A stretch of DNA of 64,000 bases from Peptococcaceae bacterium BICA1-7 (GCA_000802095.1 JUEB01000001.1:248001-312000), one strand, 5' to 3'. Positions 1 through 8,162 are shown, counted from the stretch's first letter. The notes: generated by a model not told the origin, from the letters alone. Numbers and translations: made by a program.

Positions 1-203
1 CACTACGTTAAACCTTAACAAACTTCATATAAACCTTATATAAATCACAAATAAATGTTACAACTCTTGCATATGTCACACTTGCAACACAGTAAGGTAT
101 TGTTCTCTATTTTCCGGCAACCATATTGCATAATATGGGCATTTATGTATAATTGATCATGAGACTTATATCTCTATCCACATTTTAAGGAGGTGAGCAG
201 GCT

Positions 204-371
204 ATGGCGGGAAACAGCGGAAAAGGTCACCGTGACGGTGCCGTTAAAGGACGCTCCCAAACCCAAACTCCCAACGGCAACTGGGTAAAAAGGGACACCA
301 CCACCGGCAGATTCATGGATGTCAAAACTACCGACAAAACTCCCTTCAAAGGCGTTACCAAAGAGAAATAG
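204..371 (+). CDS. small basic conserved hypothetical protein (55 aa)
   Basis: A 55-residue reading frame starts at ATG 204 behind a strong ribosome site (AAGGAGGTGA, 187-196). The product is basic and polar, rich in Gly, Lys and Thr, with a GNWVKRDTTTGRFMDVK core. It has no signal peptide or membrane segment. I recall similar short proteins of unknown function with this VKRD..TGRFMDVK core scattered across bacteria, but assign no role. A strong hairpin terminator follows, so it looks like a single-gene transcript. Confidence 0.75.
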   Translation: MAGNSGKGHRDGAVKGRSQTQTPNGNWVKRDTTTGRFMDVKTTDKTPFKGVTKEK

Positions 372-410
372 GAGCAGTCAAAAAACTACTCCTATTTCCA
401 CCCGTTTTAT

Positions 411-440
411 AGGCACCTCAAAAGGTGCCTTTCTTTTTTA
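411..440 (+). terminator. rho-independent terminator after the 55-aa gene
   Basis: AGGCACC/GGTGCCT stem with a short A-rich loop, followed by a T-rich tract at 429-439. A second imperfect stem (about 369-393, TAGGAG/CTCCTA) starts at the stop codon just before it. Confidence 0.85.
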
Positions 441-601
441 ATAGTGTTACTTCGGTGTATAATTAATTATTCCTTCTATGGATATAATTTTTAAGATGAT
501 CCCAGTGACGCCTGAGAGGGTATCAGTCTACTTTATGTCTTCTGGAATAATAACACATAAGGTGTAAGGGCTCTGATGATTTTTTATCTGTGTTCCATCT
601 G

Positions 602-775
602 TTACTGTTTTTCAATCCGCCAATCGCCGGATATTTCTTTAAACTCTACAATGCCGGTAATGTGGAGTTTCTTACATTCTTCAGTTAACCATCCGTCATG
701 CTTGTTATCTTCTAAAAACTGTATAAGGGGTCCACAAAAAACCTCTTTACCATCGTTATACACTCGAATCTTCAT
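602..775 (-). CDS. small hypothetical protein (57 aa)
   Basis: The frame reads on the minus strand from ATG 775 to the stop at 602-604 and has an excellent ribosome site (AAGGAGGAAAATAAA directly upstream). The 57-residue product begins MKIRVYNDGKEVF and is rich in charged and aromatic residues, with no membrane segment or signal peptide. A longer frame on the opposite strand over the same bases lacks a ribosome site and looks like a shadow. Function is unknown. It is the first of several minus-strand small genes of prophage character. Confidence 0.65.
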   Translation of the reverse strand: MKIRVYNDGKEVFCGPLIQFLEDNKHDGWLTEECKKLHITGIVEFKEISGDWRIEKQ

Positions 776-869
776 TTTATTTTCCTCCTTGTATGCCCAT
801 AGGTCAAGAACTACTGCTTATAATATTTATTTTTACAATCTGGAGATCCAAACCCGCCACTCCGTGCTA

Positions 870-1028
870 TTAAGGGGCTGGGACTCTTTTAAAATCAATC
901 ACCCAGACGGTTCTTCCGGTTTCCATTTGCCATATATTTGCTTAAAGACTTCTATATATTCGGATACGCTATTATATCCTTCGGCCTTTGCATCAGCTTC
1001 CTTAATGCATCCTAAAGGATCTTAGCGT
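870..1028 (-). pseudogene. remnant of a small protein, possibly ASCH-domain C-terminus, with frameshift
   Basis: Read on the minus strand, two adjacent frames join into one sensible C-terminus: EADAKAEGYNSVSEYIEVF, then KQIYGKWKPEEP, then in the next frame VWVIDFKRVPAP and stop. One base is missing near 912. The F..IYG.W.P...VWVIDF pattern is like the end of ASCH-fold proteins from phages, but this is recognition from memory. An in-frame stop lies just upstream at about 1024, so the 5' part is lost. Clear gene decay; the family assignment is tentative. Confidence 0.5.
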
Positions 1029-1174
1029 ATTGCTTTAATTAGCAGGTGTGCAAAAGTGTTTTCTTTCCTAAAACCAGTCTTTGCCTGGTGTACACTGCCA
1101 ACCTTCCACCGCAGTTTTCCTAAACGGCGGGTTTGTGTTTTTATATCTTTTTTTATTGGATTATATGTTCAGGC

Positions 1175-1429
1175 TTAAATAGGAGCATTGGGATCACCTC
1201 CATGGGTGCATAATACTGACTGGCCATGGAGAATTTTTTGGGGGTGGTCTTCAGAGGATATCCTTTTTACAAAGTCCCGCTCCCTTTTTAACACTTCAAT
1301 AAGTGTATAGGCATCCTGAAGTAAAAGACGAAGTTCTTCATTCTCCAATCTCAGACCGTTTAAAAGACGCTGAAGATTCATCATTTCTTCTAAGGTCAAA
1401 GTAGCTTTCTTTCTAAAAATACTTATCAT
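1175..1429 (-). CDS. small coiled-coil hypothetical protein (84 aa)
   Basis: ATG 1429 overlaps the stop of the upstream DUF6906-type gene in an ATGA arrangement, which implies translational coupling. The N-terminal part (residues about 10-60) is Leu/Glu/Arg-rich (LTLEEMMNLQRLLNGLRLE) and should form a helix or coiled coil. The C-terminus (HGQSVLCTHGGDPNAPI) is polar. No known domain recognised. The coupling to a phage-type gene suggests prophage origin. Confidence 0.5.
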   Translation of the reverse strand: MISIFRKKATLTLEEMMNLQRLLNGLRLENEELRLLLQDAYTLIEVLKRERDFVKRISSEDHPQKILHGQSVLCTHGGDPNAPI

Positions 1430-1587
1430 AAAATCACCACTTTCAATACTCTTCTCCTGCTAGAAAGTCTGTGCTCAAAATGCAAGCAATCCGGCAAATT
1501 CTTGGACACCAGCCAGTTCTCCGGATTAAGCCTGGCGGCCGCAATGATATTCTTTTGTTTTCTCGTAGGGCGCTTGCCGTTTTTCAC
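1426..1587 (-). CDS. DUF6906-family small phage-type protein (53 aa)
   Basis: Minus-strand frame from GTG 1587 with a GGGGGG-type ribosome site about 10 bases upstream. The start KNGKRPTRKQK and the middle LNPENWLV.KNLPD match the pattern I know for DUF6906, a short family common in Firmicutes prophages and conjugative elements. The usual last part of the family (a short HR-containing tail) is replaced by an arginine-rich stretch running into the next gene. Function unknown. It overlaps the 84-aa gene by 4 bases. Confidence 0.65.
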   Translation of the reverse strand: MKNGKRPTRKQKNIIAAARLNPENWLVSKNLPDCLHFEHRLSSRRRVLKVVIL

Positions 1588-1610
1588 AGATAATCCCCCC
1601 TTTACAAAGA

Positions 1611-1634
1611 AAAAAACCCCATTACGGGGCTTGT
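1611..1634 (-). terminator. hairpin with T-run on minus strand, upstream of the DUF6906-type gene
   Basis: On the minus strand the bases read GCCCCGTAATGGGG followed by seven T. This is a good intrinsic terminator, but it sits directly in front of the minus-strand small genes and opposite the start of the plus-strand truncated ATPase gene. It may be a leftover from the rearrangement that truncated that gene. Confidence 0.6.
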
Positions 1635-1680
1635 CTCCAATTGTGAGTCATTCTTTTTTGAGGAAAAGGAAAGTCTCCAG

Positions 1681-2583
1681 ATGCAGCCCAAAGCAGCGTC
1701 ATTTATGGGCTTGTACCCTTATACTGAATATTTTACAGCCGCAACCGCCCCCCACGTGGTGGACCCCAAGAATCCCGGGGCCGTCGATGAGATTATTCAT
1801 TTGGGCGATCACTGGAACTCCGGTGGGCTGGTTAAGAACAAGTCCGACATACTGGAGTCCAACCGCGAGGTAGGCAGGCTTTTCCGCAGAGCCTACGGTT
1901 ACCTGGCCAGCGCCAAGATATTTTTGGACCAGGTGGAATCCTACTACCAGGACACCAGGGCGCTGGACGTGGGGGCGCTGGACAATATGTGCCTGGAGCT
2001 GACCCACGAAATATTTGAGGGCAAAGACAGGCAGGCCCCCACTCCCAAGGGCCGCCACCTTTTTATCACCGCTATCACCCCGGACGGATCGGTAAGCCAT
2101 CTGGATACCGTGGTGGACCATCTGAGCAAGCGGTATATTATAAGCGGGGATGACGGCACCGGGAAAAGCACCCTGGTCAAAAGGCTCATGGACGCCGCCA
2201 TGATGAGGGGCTTCAACGTGGAGGCCTACCACTGCGCCCTCACCCCTGAAAACATAGACCATCTGGTTATACCTTCACTGGACATTGCCGTGATCAACTC
2301 GGTGGAGCCCCACTTCTACAAGCCCCGGGAGGGTGACATGGTTATAGACACCATGAATTTCGTCAACCCTGTGCTGGACACCCGGTACCTGGCTGAAAAG
2401 ACCACTGCCAGGGAAATGTACCGCCGCAGCATGGAGTTGGCCATAGAATTCATCTCCAAGGCCAAGGCAGAGCACGATCACATGGAGACCTATTACGTGC
2501 CCTTCATGAACTTTGATGAAATAAACGCCCGCCGGGAAAAGACAATGTCCAGGATACTGGAGCTGGCGGAGGAGTTTAAGTAG
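1681..2583 (+). pseudogene. 5'-truncated double P-loop ATPase (PRK06851-like)
   Basis: The 300-residue frame contains the region TAPHVVDPKNPGAVDEI (residues 22-38) and a second-domain P-loop GDDGTGKST (156-164), both typical of the PRK06851-type ATPases, which carry two P-loop halves and are normally about 360-370 aa. The whole first P-loop is missing: homology begins near base 1745, and the preceding 20 residues look unrelated. No convincing ribosome site precedes the ATG. The most likely reading is truncation by recombination at 1640-1745. Whether the remainder is translated is unknown. A hairpin at 2673-2707 follows. Confidence 0.7.
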
Positions 2584-2672
2584 AAAGAGGCTGCGGTATC
2601 AGTCGCCGGACGTGGGACGTAAGCCGTCAGGATAAAAAAATTATATGACATATATCAAGGCTCTGACTAATA

Positions 2673-2714
2673 GAAAGAGGCTGTGGAAATTTCCCGCAGC
2701 CTCTTTCTCTGACG
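2673..2714 (+). terminator. terminator-like hairpin after the truncated ATPase gene
   Basis: GAAAGAGGCTG pairs with CAGCCTCTTTC (2673-2683 with 2697-2707), followed by a weak T-rich tail. Confidence 0.6.
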
Positions 2715-2953
2715 CAATCTTTCGCAATCCAGACATCATCCAATATATTCCAAAGTAGTTATTTAGTTATCGGAAAATATAATCTGCGACAGGATATTAA
2801 AGTTACATTAAATGCCAACCCCAATTGCTTTATAGATGATAGTAATAGGCATATTTAGAATTATTGAATTATAGATGGTAATTATTGACATTTATCATAG
2901 ATCTATTTGCTGAATTCCTTGTTCTTTTTCAATATATACCATGGCAAGGCAAT

Positions 2954-2982
2954 ACGTGTCAAAGAACCGCCCCCTGACACGT
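2954..2982. repeat. REP-like palindrome, copy 1
   Basis: ACGTGTCA...TGACACGT flanks a core that reads on the minus strand as GGGGGCGGTTCTT. Related sequences occur at 8321-8351 and 9531-9545. Such GTGTCAGGGGACGGTTCT units are dispersed repeats in clostridial genomes, often linked to REP-associated transposases (from memory). No transposase gene is present here. Confidence 0.6.
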
Positions 2983-3001
2983 TAAGAAGAAAATGTAACG
3001 T

Positions 3002-3811
3002 TTATCCAATAAATTGTGCCAATTCCTTGTTGAATTTATCACGTTCATCCCAAAACAACCCGTGACCGCTATATTCAAACGGCACAAGCTTAGAGGTCTT
3101 AATTCCTTCATTTTGTGCTACAGCCAATGGGAATGGACAAACTTTGTCATGAATACCATGAAGAATTAATGTGGGAACGCGTATTTTTCCAAGATCAGAA
3201 AACAAGCTTTCATCTCTAAGCGAGAATAAAGTTGATGCGGTTGACCAACCAGCCGCCTGTAGTCCCAATTGGAAGAACCATTCCGAGAAAGGCTCAGTCA
3301 CATACTGAAAGAAAAACATGTCTCCAAATTCCCGCAGCATTTTAGGACGGTCATTATATGTTTCCAAAATGAGTTTATTTACATCTTCTATTGATAAACC
3401 ATAAGGGAAATCAGGACGTTTGGTAAAACTGGGAGCGGCAGCGGCAAAAAGAGCAAGTTTGGATACCCCAAAGCCTTTGTGGCGAGCCATGTATCTAATG
3501 GCAATGGCTCCCCCCATTGAGTGGCCCCCCAGGGTGAAATTTTGTAAGTGAAGTGCATCCACCACTCCCCGAACATCATCTGCCAATCGATCGTAGTTGT
3601 AGCCTCTCCAAGGTTTATCGGAGTTACCGAATCCTCTTATATCCATTCCAATGCAACGATATCCCATTTGGGGAAGCTGATTAAACTGATATTCAAACAT
3701 TTTATGATTTACCGGCCAACCGTGTATAAATAAAATTGGCTTCCCACCCCCCGGGTTAACATCCTCTACGTAAATATTTACGTCTGGTTCTACTCTAACA
3801 TAGTAGCCCAC
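3002..3811 (-). CDS. alpha/beta-hydrolase (esterase / non-haem haloperoxidase-like)
   Basis: GTG 3811 has a GGAGGTAT ribosome site and gives 269 residues; the longer frame from 3859 adds 16 residues without a site. The catalytic triad is visible: Ser98 in the elbow GHSMGG, Asp222 in LHGIHDKVCP and His250 in SGHGLFWDE. HGWP at 30-33 is the oxyanion-hole motif. The order and length fit the arylesterase / cofactor-free haloperoxidase group. It is cytoplasmic, with no signal peptide. Substrate unknown. The gene stands alone, with intergenic sequence on both sides. Confidence 0.85.
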   Translation of the reverse strand: MGYYVRVEPDVNIYVEDVNPGGGKPILFIHGWPVNHKMFEYQFNQLPQMGYRCIGMDIRGFGNSDKPWRGYNYDRLADDVRGVVDALHLQNFTLGGHSMGGAIAIRYMARHKGFGVSKLALFAAAAPSFTKRPDFPYGLSIEDVNKLILETYNDRPKMLREFGDMFFFQYVTEPFSEWFFQLGLQAAGWSTASTLFSLRDESLFSDLGKIRVPTLILHGIHDKVCPFPLAVAQNEGIKTSKLVPFEYSGHGLFWDERDKFNKELAQFIG

Positions 3812-3909
3812 GCTGATACCTCCATTTAGTAAAAACTTCCTCAACAACAAGTTATGCATTTAGTAATAAAATGGTTATTTGCTTATCAAACCAATTCCGG
3901 AGCGCCCTA

Positions 3910-4055
3910 TTACTTAAGCCCCTCCAGCATCCTCTGGGCCTCCGCCACAAACTCCTCCATTTCCTTTATCACCGCCTGGCGCTCTGCCAGTCTCATCTTT
4001 CTGTACTCCTTCTGGAAAGAGTCAAACCCTTTTCCACCGCCCGGCCACTTTTGTC
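3910..4055 (-). pseudogene. fragment of an unidentified small helical protein
   Basis: On the minus strand an open stretch of about 47 codons ends at 3910 and encodes a charged helical C-terminus (FQKEYRKMRLAERQAVIKEM, then EEFVAEAQRMLEGLK). It opens after a stop at about 4053 with no start codon and ribosome site, so it is probably the 3' remnant of a gene. No family recognised. Confidence 0.3.
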
Positions 4056-4209
4056 AGCGTTGACTGGGACGGGATTGCTCTCAGCCACAACCCACCCGGA
4101 AACTATAAATGGCATCCCATTACACCTCACCTCTGAAATAATTTATTGTAATTGTAACATTATGGTATTGTAGGAATATTATGCATTACATAAGGAGGCT
4201 GGATATACT

Positions 4210-4587
4210 ATGGGAATTACTGAAATCACGGAAATAACAACGGGAAAAAATTGTGAACAGAAAATTAAGCATACAGGTACACAGACTCATGTACATGAGT
4301 TTGTGGGTAGCACCAAATTGGCGGTAGAAGGAGAATTAAGACATAATCATCGTTTTGCAGGGGTCACTAGTGAAGTAATACCCCATGGTAGTAGTCACGT
4401 TCATGCAATACTAACGAATACAGACTTCTTTTTTAACCACCTGCATGAAGTGGGAGTAACAACCGGGCCTGCTATTCCTGTTGGAAACGGTAAACATGTA
4501 CATTTTGTTGAGGGTGAAACAACGTTAAATTTTGGCCATGTTCATGAATTTGTATTTGCAACCTTAATTGAAAACCCACTACTGTAG
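4210..4587 (+). CDS. ymaF: YmaF family protein
   Basis: ATG 4210 has an AAGGAGG site (4193-4199). The 125-residue product has the YmaF signature: repeated His pairs (THVHEF, HNHRFAGVT, SHVHAI, HLHEV, GKHVHFV, GHVHEFVFATLI) over its full length. The regular H-x-H spacing suggests metal binding, but the function of YmaF is not known. No signal peptide. A terminator follows directly, so it is monocistronic. Length agrees with the B. subtilis family. Confidence 0.9.
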   Translation: MGITEITEITTGKNCEQKIKHTGTQTHVHEFVGSTKLAVEGELRHNHRFAGVTSEVIPHGSSHVHAILTNTDFFFNHLHEVGVTTGPAIPVGNGKHVHFVEGETTLNFGHVHEFVFATLIENPLL

Positions 4588-4602
4588 CCGGTATAAGTAT
4601 TA

Positions 4603-4632
4603 TTGCCCGGTACAAATCCGGGCAATTTTTTA
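4603..4632 (+). terminator. terminator of ymaF
   Basis: TTGCCCGG/CCGGGCAA stem with a 7-base loop and a T6 run. Confidence 0.9.
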
Positions 4633-4712
4633 TTACGCCGCAACATTACATAAAGTTCAGCAAAATATATATTAGGGCTATTCCAAGAATAAGAGTAAAA
4701 CAAAAAGCTACT

Positions 4713-4744
4713 GAAAGCGCCGGGACTCAGTTCCCGGCGCTTTC
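4713..4744 (-). terminator. GC-rich terminator hairpin, copy 1
   Basis: GAAAGCGCCGGGA pairs with TCCCGGCGCTTTC right at the stop codon of the minus-strand phage-type gene. A near-identical hairpin lies at 5912-5941. Confidence 0.7.
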
Positions 4745-5183
4745 TAGTTACTCTCTTGCATGAGAACCCCCGACCGGATTTCACTGTCGGCATTTTCCAC
4801 CGTGATGGTTATCCTGTCCCTGTTAGGGTAAATGTCCACCGCCCCCTCCGGCCAGGCCTCGACTTTGATGCGCCCCGGTCTGGTCCGCCTACTGGGCACT
4901 CGGATTCACCCTCCAAAAACTCCCTGATCGTTTTCCTTTCCTTTGTGCCATCATCATTATGGAGGGTAAACTCCCTGTCCATTTCTTCCTCTCTCACTAA
5001 ATAGTCAATGAAATCCTCAAAACTGCTGCCGGGTACATCCCTCAGGTAATACTGGTAATCTTCTTCAACACATTTTTCTCCCACCAGTTCCCTGTAAAAC
5101 TCAAAACCCTGCTCCTTACTCTTAGCCACAACCCCCTCAGAAACGCCGTCTTCATTTATACAGAACATTTTTTTATCGGGCAT
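4744..5183 (-). pseudogene. frameshifted phage-type hypothetical protein
   Basis: One frame (start near ATG 5183, or 5246 further up) encodes an acidic protein through REFLEGESECP. It then continues as unlikely sequence, while a second frame supplies a convincing C-terminus, SRRTRPGRIKVEAWPEG then AVDIYPNRDRITITVEN, ending at 4744-4746 beside a terminator. An indel near 4885-4900 would join them. No function recognised; the sequence context (decayed repressor, other fragments) suggests prophage remnants. Confidence 0.5.
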
Positions 5184-5309
5184 AACTAGCTTCGTCCTTT
5201 CTTTATAGTGCATAAGAACAAACATCGCCACTGTTTTATATTGCATTCCACAGAGGAAATATATCCCTTATAAGGAATACTATATTACCAAAGAAAAATA
5301 TTGCAAAAG

Positions 5310-5546
5310 GTGGCAGACAACTTGGGAAAAAGAAAAAAAATAATTATATCGTCTCTTTGTTTTCTAAGCGCCGTGTCATCAATACTAATGACAACTATTA
5401 AATCATGGTATTTTCCACCTATTTTTTGGAGTATAGGCTTTTTGTCTATGATTACATGTGGTATTCTTGCAATAACTGTTGAGAAAATAGATGATTATTT
5501 CCTTTCCGTTCTATCGCATAATTACCGAAACGTTAATAGGACATAA
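5310..5546 (+). CDS. small membrane protein (about 78 aa)
   Basis: Two hydrophobic segments (IIISSLCFLSAVSSILMT and FWSIGFLSMITCGILAITV) follow a basic N-terminus, giving a likely two-helix inner-membrane protein. The start is GTG 5310 or TTG 5301; neither has a strong ribosome site. It is followed after 21 bases by another small membrane protein gene in the same orientation, and the two may form an operon. The region is AT-rich compared with the rest of the window. No family recognised. Confidence 0.45.
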   Translation: MADNLGKRKKIIISSLCFLSAVSSILMTTIKSWYFPPIFWSIGFLSMITCGILAITVEKIDDYFLSVLSHNYRNVNRT

Positions 5547-5567
5547 TTAATCTAAAGAGGTGTTTTT

Positions 5568-5819
5568 TTGATTTACTTAAATTTTATTTTTGTTATTTTA
5601 ATAATTATACCTATAGCTTTTATTGTCGGATATAAATTGAGAACAGTCATCCCTAAGAAGAAAAGGTTAGCCATAGGATTTATCGTAGCTTTTACTATCC
5701 TAACAGCATTGTTGGGGATAGACTTATTAGTGCCAACAATAAATATTTCTCAAACCGGTATTGGAACTGCTATTGCTATAAGTTTTCCCCTCGGTTTAGC
5801 TGGGCCACCTTTTAAATAA
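5568..5819 (+). CDS. small membrane protein (83 aa)
   Basis: TTG 5568 with an AGAGGTG site 7-8 bases upstream. The product is almost entirely hydrophobic, with three likely helices (residues about 3-22, 34-50 and 62-80) separated by a basic loop containing PKKKR. Probably coexpressed with the gene ending at 5546. Function unknown. The pairing of two tiny membrane proteins beside a repressor remnant is reminiscent of prophage or plasmid genes, which is inference. Confidence 0.5.
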   Translation: MIYLNFIFVILIIIPIAFIVGYKLRTVIPKKKRLAIGFIVAFTILTALLGIDLLVPTINISQTGIGTAIAISFPLGLAGPPFK

Positions 5820-5856
5820 AATTAGTCCATTTTTATGCATAGTATTATCATAGAGT

Positions 5857-6078
5857 TCAATTAAACCATATTTGGCTTTTTAAAAAATGAAAGCAAAACA
5901 ATAAACGGCTTAAAGCGCCGGGACTAATACCCCGGCGCTTTGTTGTTGTCATAGGTGCGAAACTGCCCATAAGGCCGCCTGATAACGGAATGGCTGTCAC
6001 GGCATCCTGGCTTATCTGCTCCACCTGGCCGTTTTTATCTATCCCCAGTATATTATTTACATTCTTTTCTGAGTGCAT
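5857..6078 (-). pseudogene. N-terminal fragment of a phage-type protein
   Basis: Minus-strand frame from ATG 6078 begins MHSEKNVNNILGIDKNGQVE, then QISQDAVTAIPLSGGLMG. The NILGIDKNGQV.QI pattern resembles short phage structural or tail-fibre segments. The frame then runs into the hairpin at 5912-5941 and stops. It probably represents only the start of a once longer gene. It is divergent from the XRE repressor remnant across one operator region. Confidence 0.4.
5912..5941. terminator. GC-rich terminator hairpin, copy 2
   Basis: AAAGCGCCGGG/CCCGGCGCTTT, nearly identical to the hairpin at 4713-4744, suggesting duplication or a shared prophage source. Confidence 0.6.
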
Positions 6079-6080
6079 TA

Positions 6081-6109
6081 TTGTGTTTACATACGGTAAA
6101 CTTTATAAT
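6081..6109 (+). promoter_or_regulatory. sigma-A promoter with embedded palindromic operator
   Basis: TTGTGT (6081-6086), 17 bases, TATAAT (6104-6109). The spacer contains the perfect inverted repeat GTTTAC-5-GTAAAC (6085-6101). A palindrome filling the space between -35 and -10 is what an autoregulating XRE repressor would use. Confidence 0.7.
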
Positions 6110-6128
6110 GTATGTGAGGTGCCAATGT

Positions 6129-6521
6129 ATGACTGATTTCTCCAAGAGAATCAAAGATTTAAGAAAAAAAAAGAATATTTCCCAGGAAGAACTAGGCAAC
6201 TTAATTAAGCTTAGTAAATCAACAATCTCATTATACGAATAAGGGAAAGACAACCTGATTATGGCACTTTTAAAGAAATAGCAGTTTTTTTTGATTGTAG
6301 TATCGACTATCTTTTAGGTAAGGCCGAGATAAAGGACCCACCTGAGACAATAATAGATAACGCCCAAGGATGACCCGGAGCTTCTTGATTCCTGGTCCGA
6401 AATGAAAAATCGGGAAGACTTGCAACTACTATTTAAGCAGGTGAAGTTCATGACTCCGGAAGGGGTTAAAAAAATTATCAGGGTCATAAAGGCCCTGGAA
6501 GAGGAAACACAAGAAGGCTGA
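6129..6521 (+). pseudogene. XRE-family (phage cI-type) repressor with two frameshifts
   Basis: ATG 6129 with a GAGGTG site opens a frame encoding a helix-turn-helix (RIKDLRKKKNISQEELGNLI then KLSKSTISLYE) that hits TAA at 6240. One frame over, the protein continues RERQPDYGTFKEIAVFFDCS then IDYLLG, and a second slip near 6363 leads to PELLDSWSEMKNREDLQLLF ending at 6521. Together these give a typical repressor of about 130 residues. Both slips look like 1-base changes. The promoter and operator upstream are intact. Pseudogene unless the slips are sequence errors. Confidence 0.75.
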
Positions 6522-6561
6522 GAGCTGCCGCCCAAACCGGGTAGCAGCTCTCAGCCTTCTT
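6511..6561. terminator. 18-bp perfect inverted repeat at the repressor 3' end
   Basis: AAGAAGGCTGAGAGCTGC (6511-6528) pairs perfectly with 6544-6561 across a 15-base loop. It includes the stop codon region of the repressor remnant. There is no T-run, so it may be a site or an mRNA-stability structure rather than a simple terminator. Confidence 0.6.
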
Positions 6562-6902
6562 AGGTCATATGACATTATTCAACATGTTTATACATTTGTT
6601 GCGCAAGGACAGCTATCTTCAATTTGTGAGGTGTTAGAGAGAGAGAACTAATAATACCAGAACCATAATGGCAGCTTTCAGACATGATTTTAACCCTTTC
6701 AGGCACCATATACCATTTTTTAGACATCCTGGTAAATATGGAAGGAAAAATTATGTCGATTAAAGAAGAACATTGTTAGGGCCTAAAGTCCTAAGACCGG
6801 CAGCTGCCTTTATGGGGATTCCAATGAAATCACAAACTATGACAGCATGGCCAAAGGCCCGGATGGTGCCAGGCTCTTAACTTTTTTAACTTATTTGTTT
6901 GC
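6562..6902. other. gene-free stretch with a dispersed repeat
   Basis: Short open pieces only, none with a start and ribosome site. A repeat copy (6861-6895) lies at its end. Confidence 0.5.
6861..6895. repeat. GGTGCCAGGCTCTTAACTT repeat, copy 1
   Basis: Shares GGTGCCAG..(C)TTAACTTTTTTAACTTATT with 8207-8238 and GGATGGTGCCAGGCTCTTAA with 9485-9504. The three copies bracket the DUF4062 gene and the exported-protein gene. Confidence 0.6.
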
Positions 6903-6912
6903 CCTGCCCTGG

Positions 6913-7057
6913 GCTTCGTCTACCGGCACACCGACGGAGTAGTCGTGATCATCACCAGTGATGCCCCCTCCCCCAGCACCGTCAGCAGGTCATAATGCAC
7001 GAGCTGTTTGAGGAGGAAGCGGATGGGTTTTATGTTTGGGTGGCCAATCAATTATAA
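6913..7057 (+). pseudogene. frameshifted fragment of a small unidentified protein
   Basis: The sequence FVYRHTDGVVVIITSDAPS in one frame is followed, after a slip near 6989, by IMHELFEEEADGFYVWVANQ L and stop in another. Both halves have natural amino acid composition and join into one C-terminus. No start codon with a ribosome site is visible. Family not recognised. Confidence 0.4.
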
Positions 7058-7151
7058 TTACCGACTGTAGGATTACCAAAGCAACTAAGTCCCTCAGCAT
7101 AGTACTCTTACTAAAATAGTTGGATTATAAAACCGTTAGTGAGGTATGTAT

Positions 7152-8162
7152 ATGAAAAAGAAACTACAAGTATTTATATCCTCTACATATAAAGATTTGG
7201 TAGATGAAAGACAGTCAGCCGTAGAAGCAATTTTAAACGCCGGTCATATACCTGCTGGAATGGAATTGTTTAAAGCTAGTAACTAATCCCAGCTTGATAC
7301 CATTAAACGATGGATAGATGAATCAGATGTTTATTTGCTTATTTTAGGTGGTAGATATGGGTCTATAGAACCCTCATCAAAAAAGAGTTACATACAAATT
7401 GAGTACGAATATGCTCTTAACCAGGGAATTCCCTTATTTGCGCTGGTGATTAAAGACGAGACATTAAGGGATAAGGTAAAATCTTTTGGCCAAGATGTTC
7501 TGGAACTAGACAATCCTGACGGCTACAAGAATTTCAAGCAAATAGTATTGAGTAAGATGTGCAAGTTTTTTGAAGACACGAAAGATATCCGTATTGCTGT
7601 TCATGAGACTCTTGTAGAGTTTCAGAACCGGTTTGAATTTACAGGTTGGGTATCTGGAAAAGACTTGCCTCAAGCTGAAAAGCTACTGGAAGAAAATCTT
7701 AAACTCGTCAAAGAAAATGTAGAGCTTAAATCGAAGTTGGAAACTGAGAAACAGATTCGGTCTTCTCAGAATCTAATTAATGGCATAGGATATAACGAGA
7801 TTAAAACTTCATTGTCAAAGTTGCCACTGAAAATTCCAGAAAAATTGGTGGGGAAATCTGGAGTGACGATAAGTGTCTTGGACCTATTTATTGTCAATCT
7901 TGATAATTTTGCAACCGGTGTCACTAATGCTTATGTTTCATCAGATTTAGAAAGCTTTCTATTTTATCATGTCGCTCCAAGATTAATGATTTATCATCTA
8001 GTTGAAGAGGTAAAAGTTTCGGGAGTTAAATATCAAAGAATCCGAACTTCTAAAGAAGGGTTACGGTTTCTTGCTATATATGAGCAAGAAAGGCTTAAAG
8101 AACAACCAACCGGTACTATTCCCCAAAAGGTACCACAGAAACGTCACACTCCCAAATCGTAG
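7152..8162 (+). pseudogene. DUF4062 protein gene with in-frame stop at codon 45
   Basis: ATG 7152 with a GTGAGGT site encodes the DUF4062 start (KKKLQVFISSTYKDLVDERQ) and reads in frame through KAGN-like KASN, then TAA at 7284-7286, then SQLDTIKRWIDESDVYLLIL and on to 8162. Family members usually have Glu at this point, so a single GAA-to-TAA change explains the stop. The remaining domain runs to about residue 150, followed by a coiled coil (KLLEENLKLVKENVELKSKL) and an uncharacterised C-terminal domain. DUF4062 often sits at the N-terminus of signalling or defence proteins. Translation might restart at 7335, but that product would lack the domain core. Confidence 0.75.

Larger units (their letters stand above)
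2584..3001. other. 418-bp gene-free stretch with hairpins and a REP-like palindrome
   Basis: No credible reading frame. It holds a terminator-like hairpin (2673-2707), whose left arm is also present as a second copy at 2582-2592, an AT-rich stretch, and a palindromic repeat at 2954-2982 described separately. Confidence 0.6.

Noticed and set aside
576-1025. 149-codon open frame on the plus strand
   Set aside because: No ribosome site and poor composition; it runs opposite to two more credible minus-strand genes.
1502-1873. 123-codon open frame before the truncated ATPase
   Set aside because: It covers the DUF6906-type gene on the other strand and then overlaps the ATPase in another frame; composition is unnatural.
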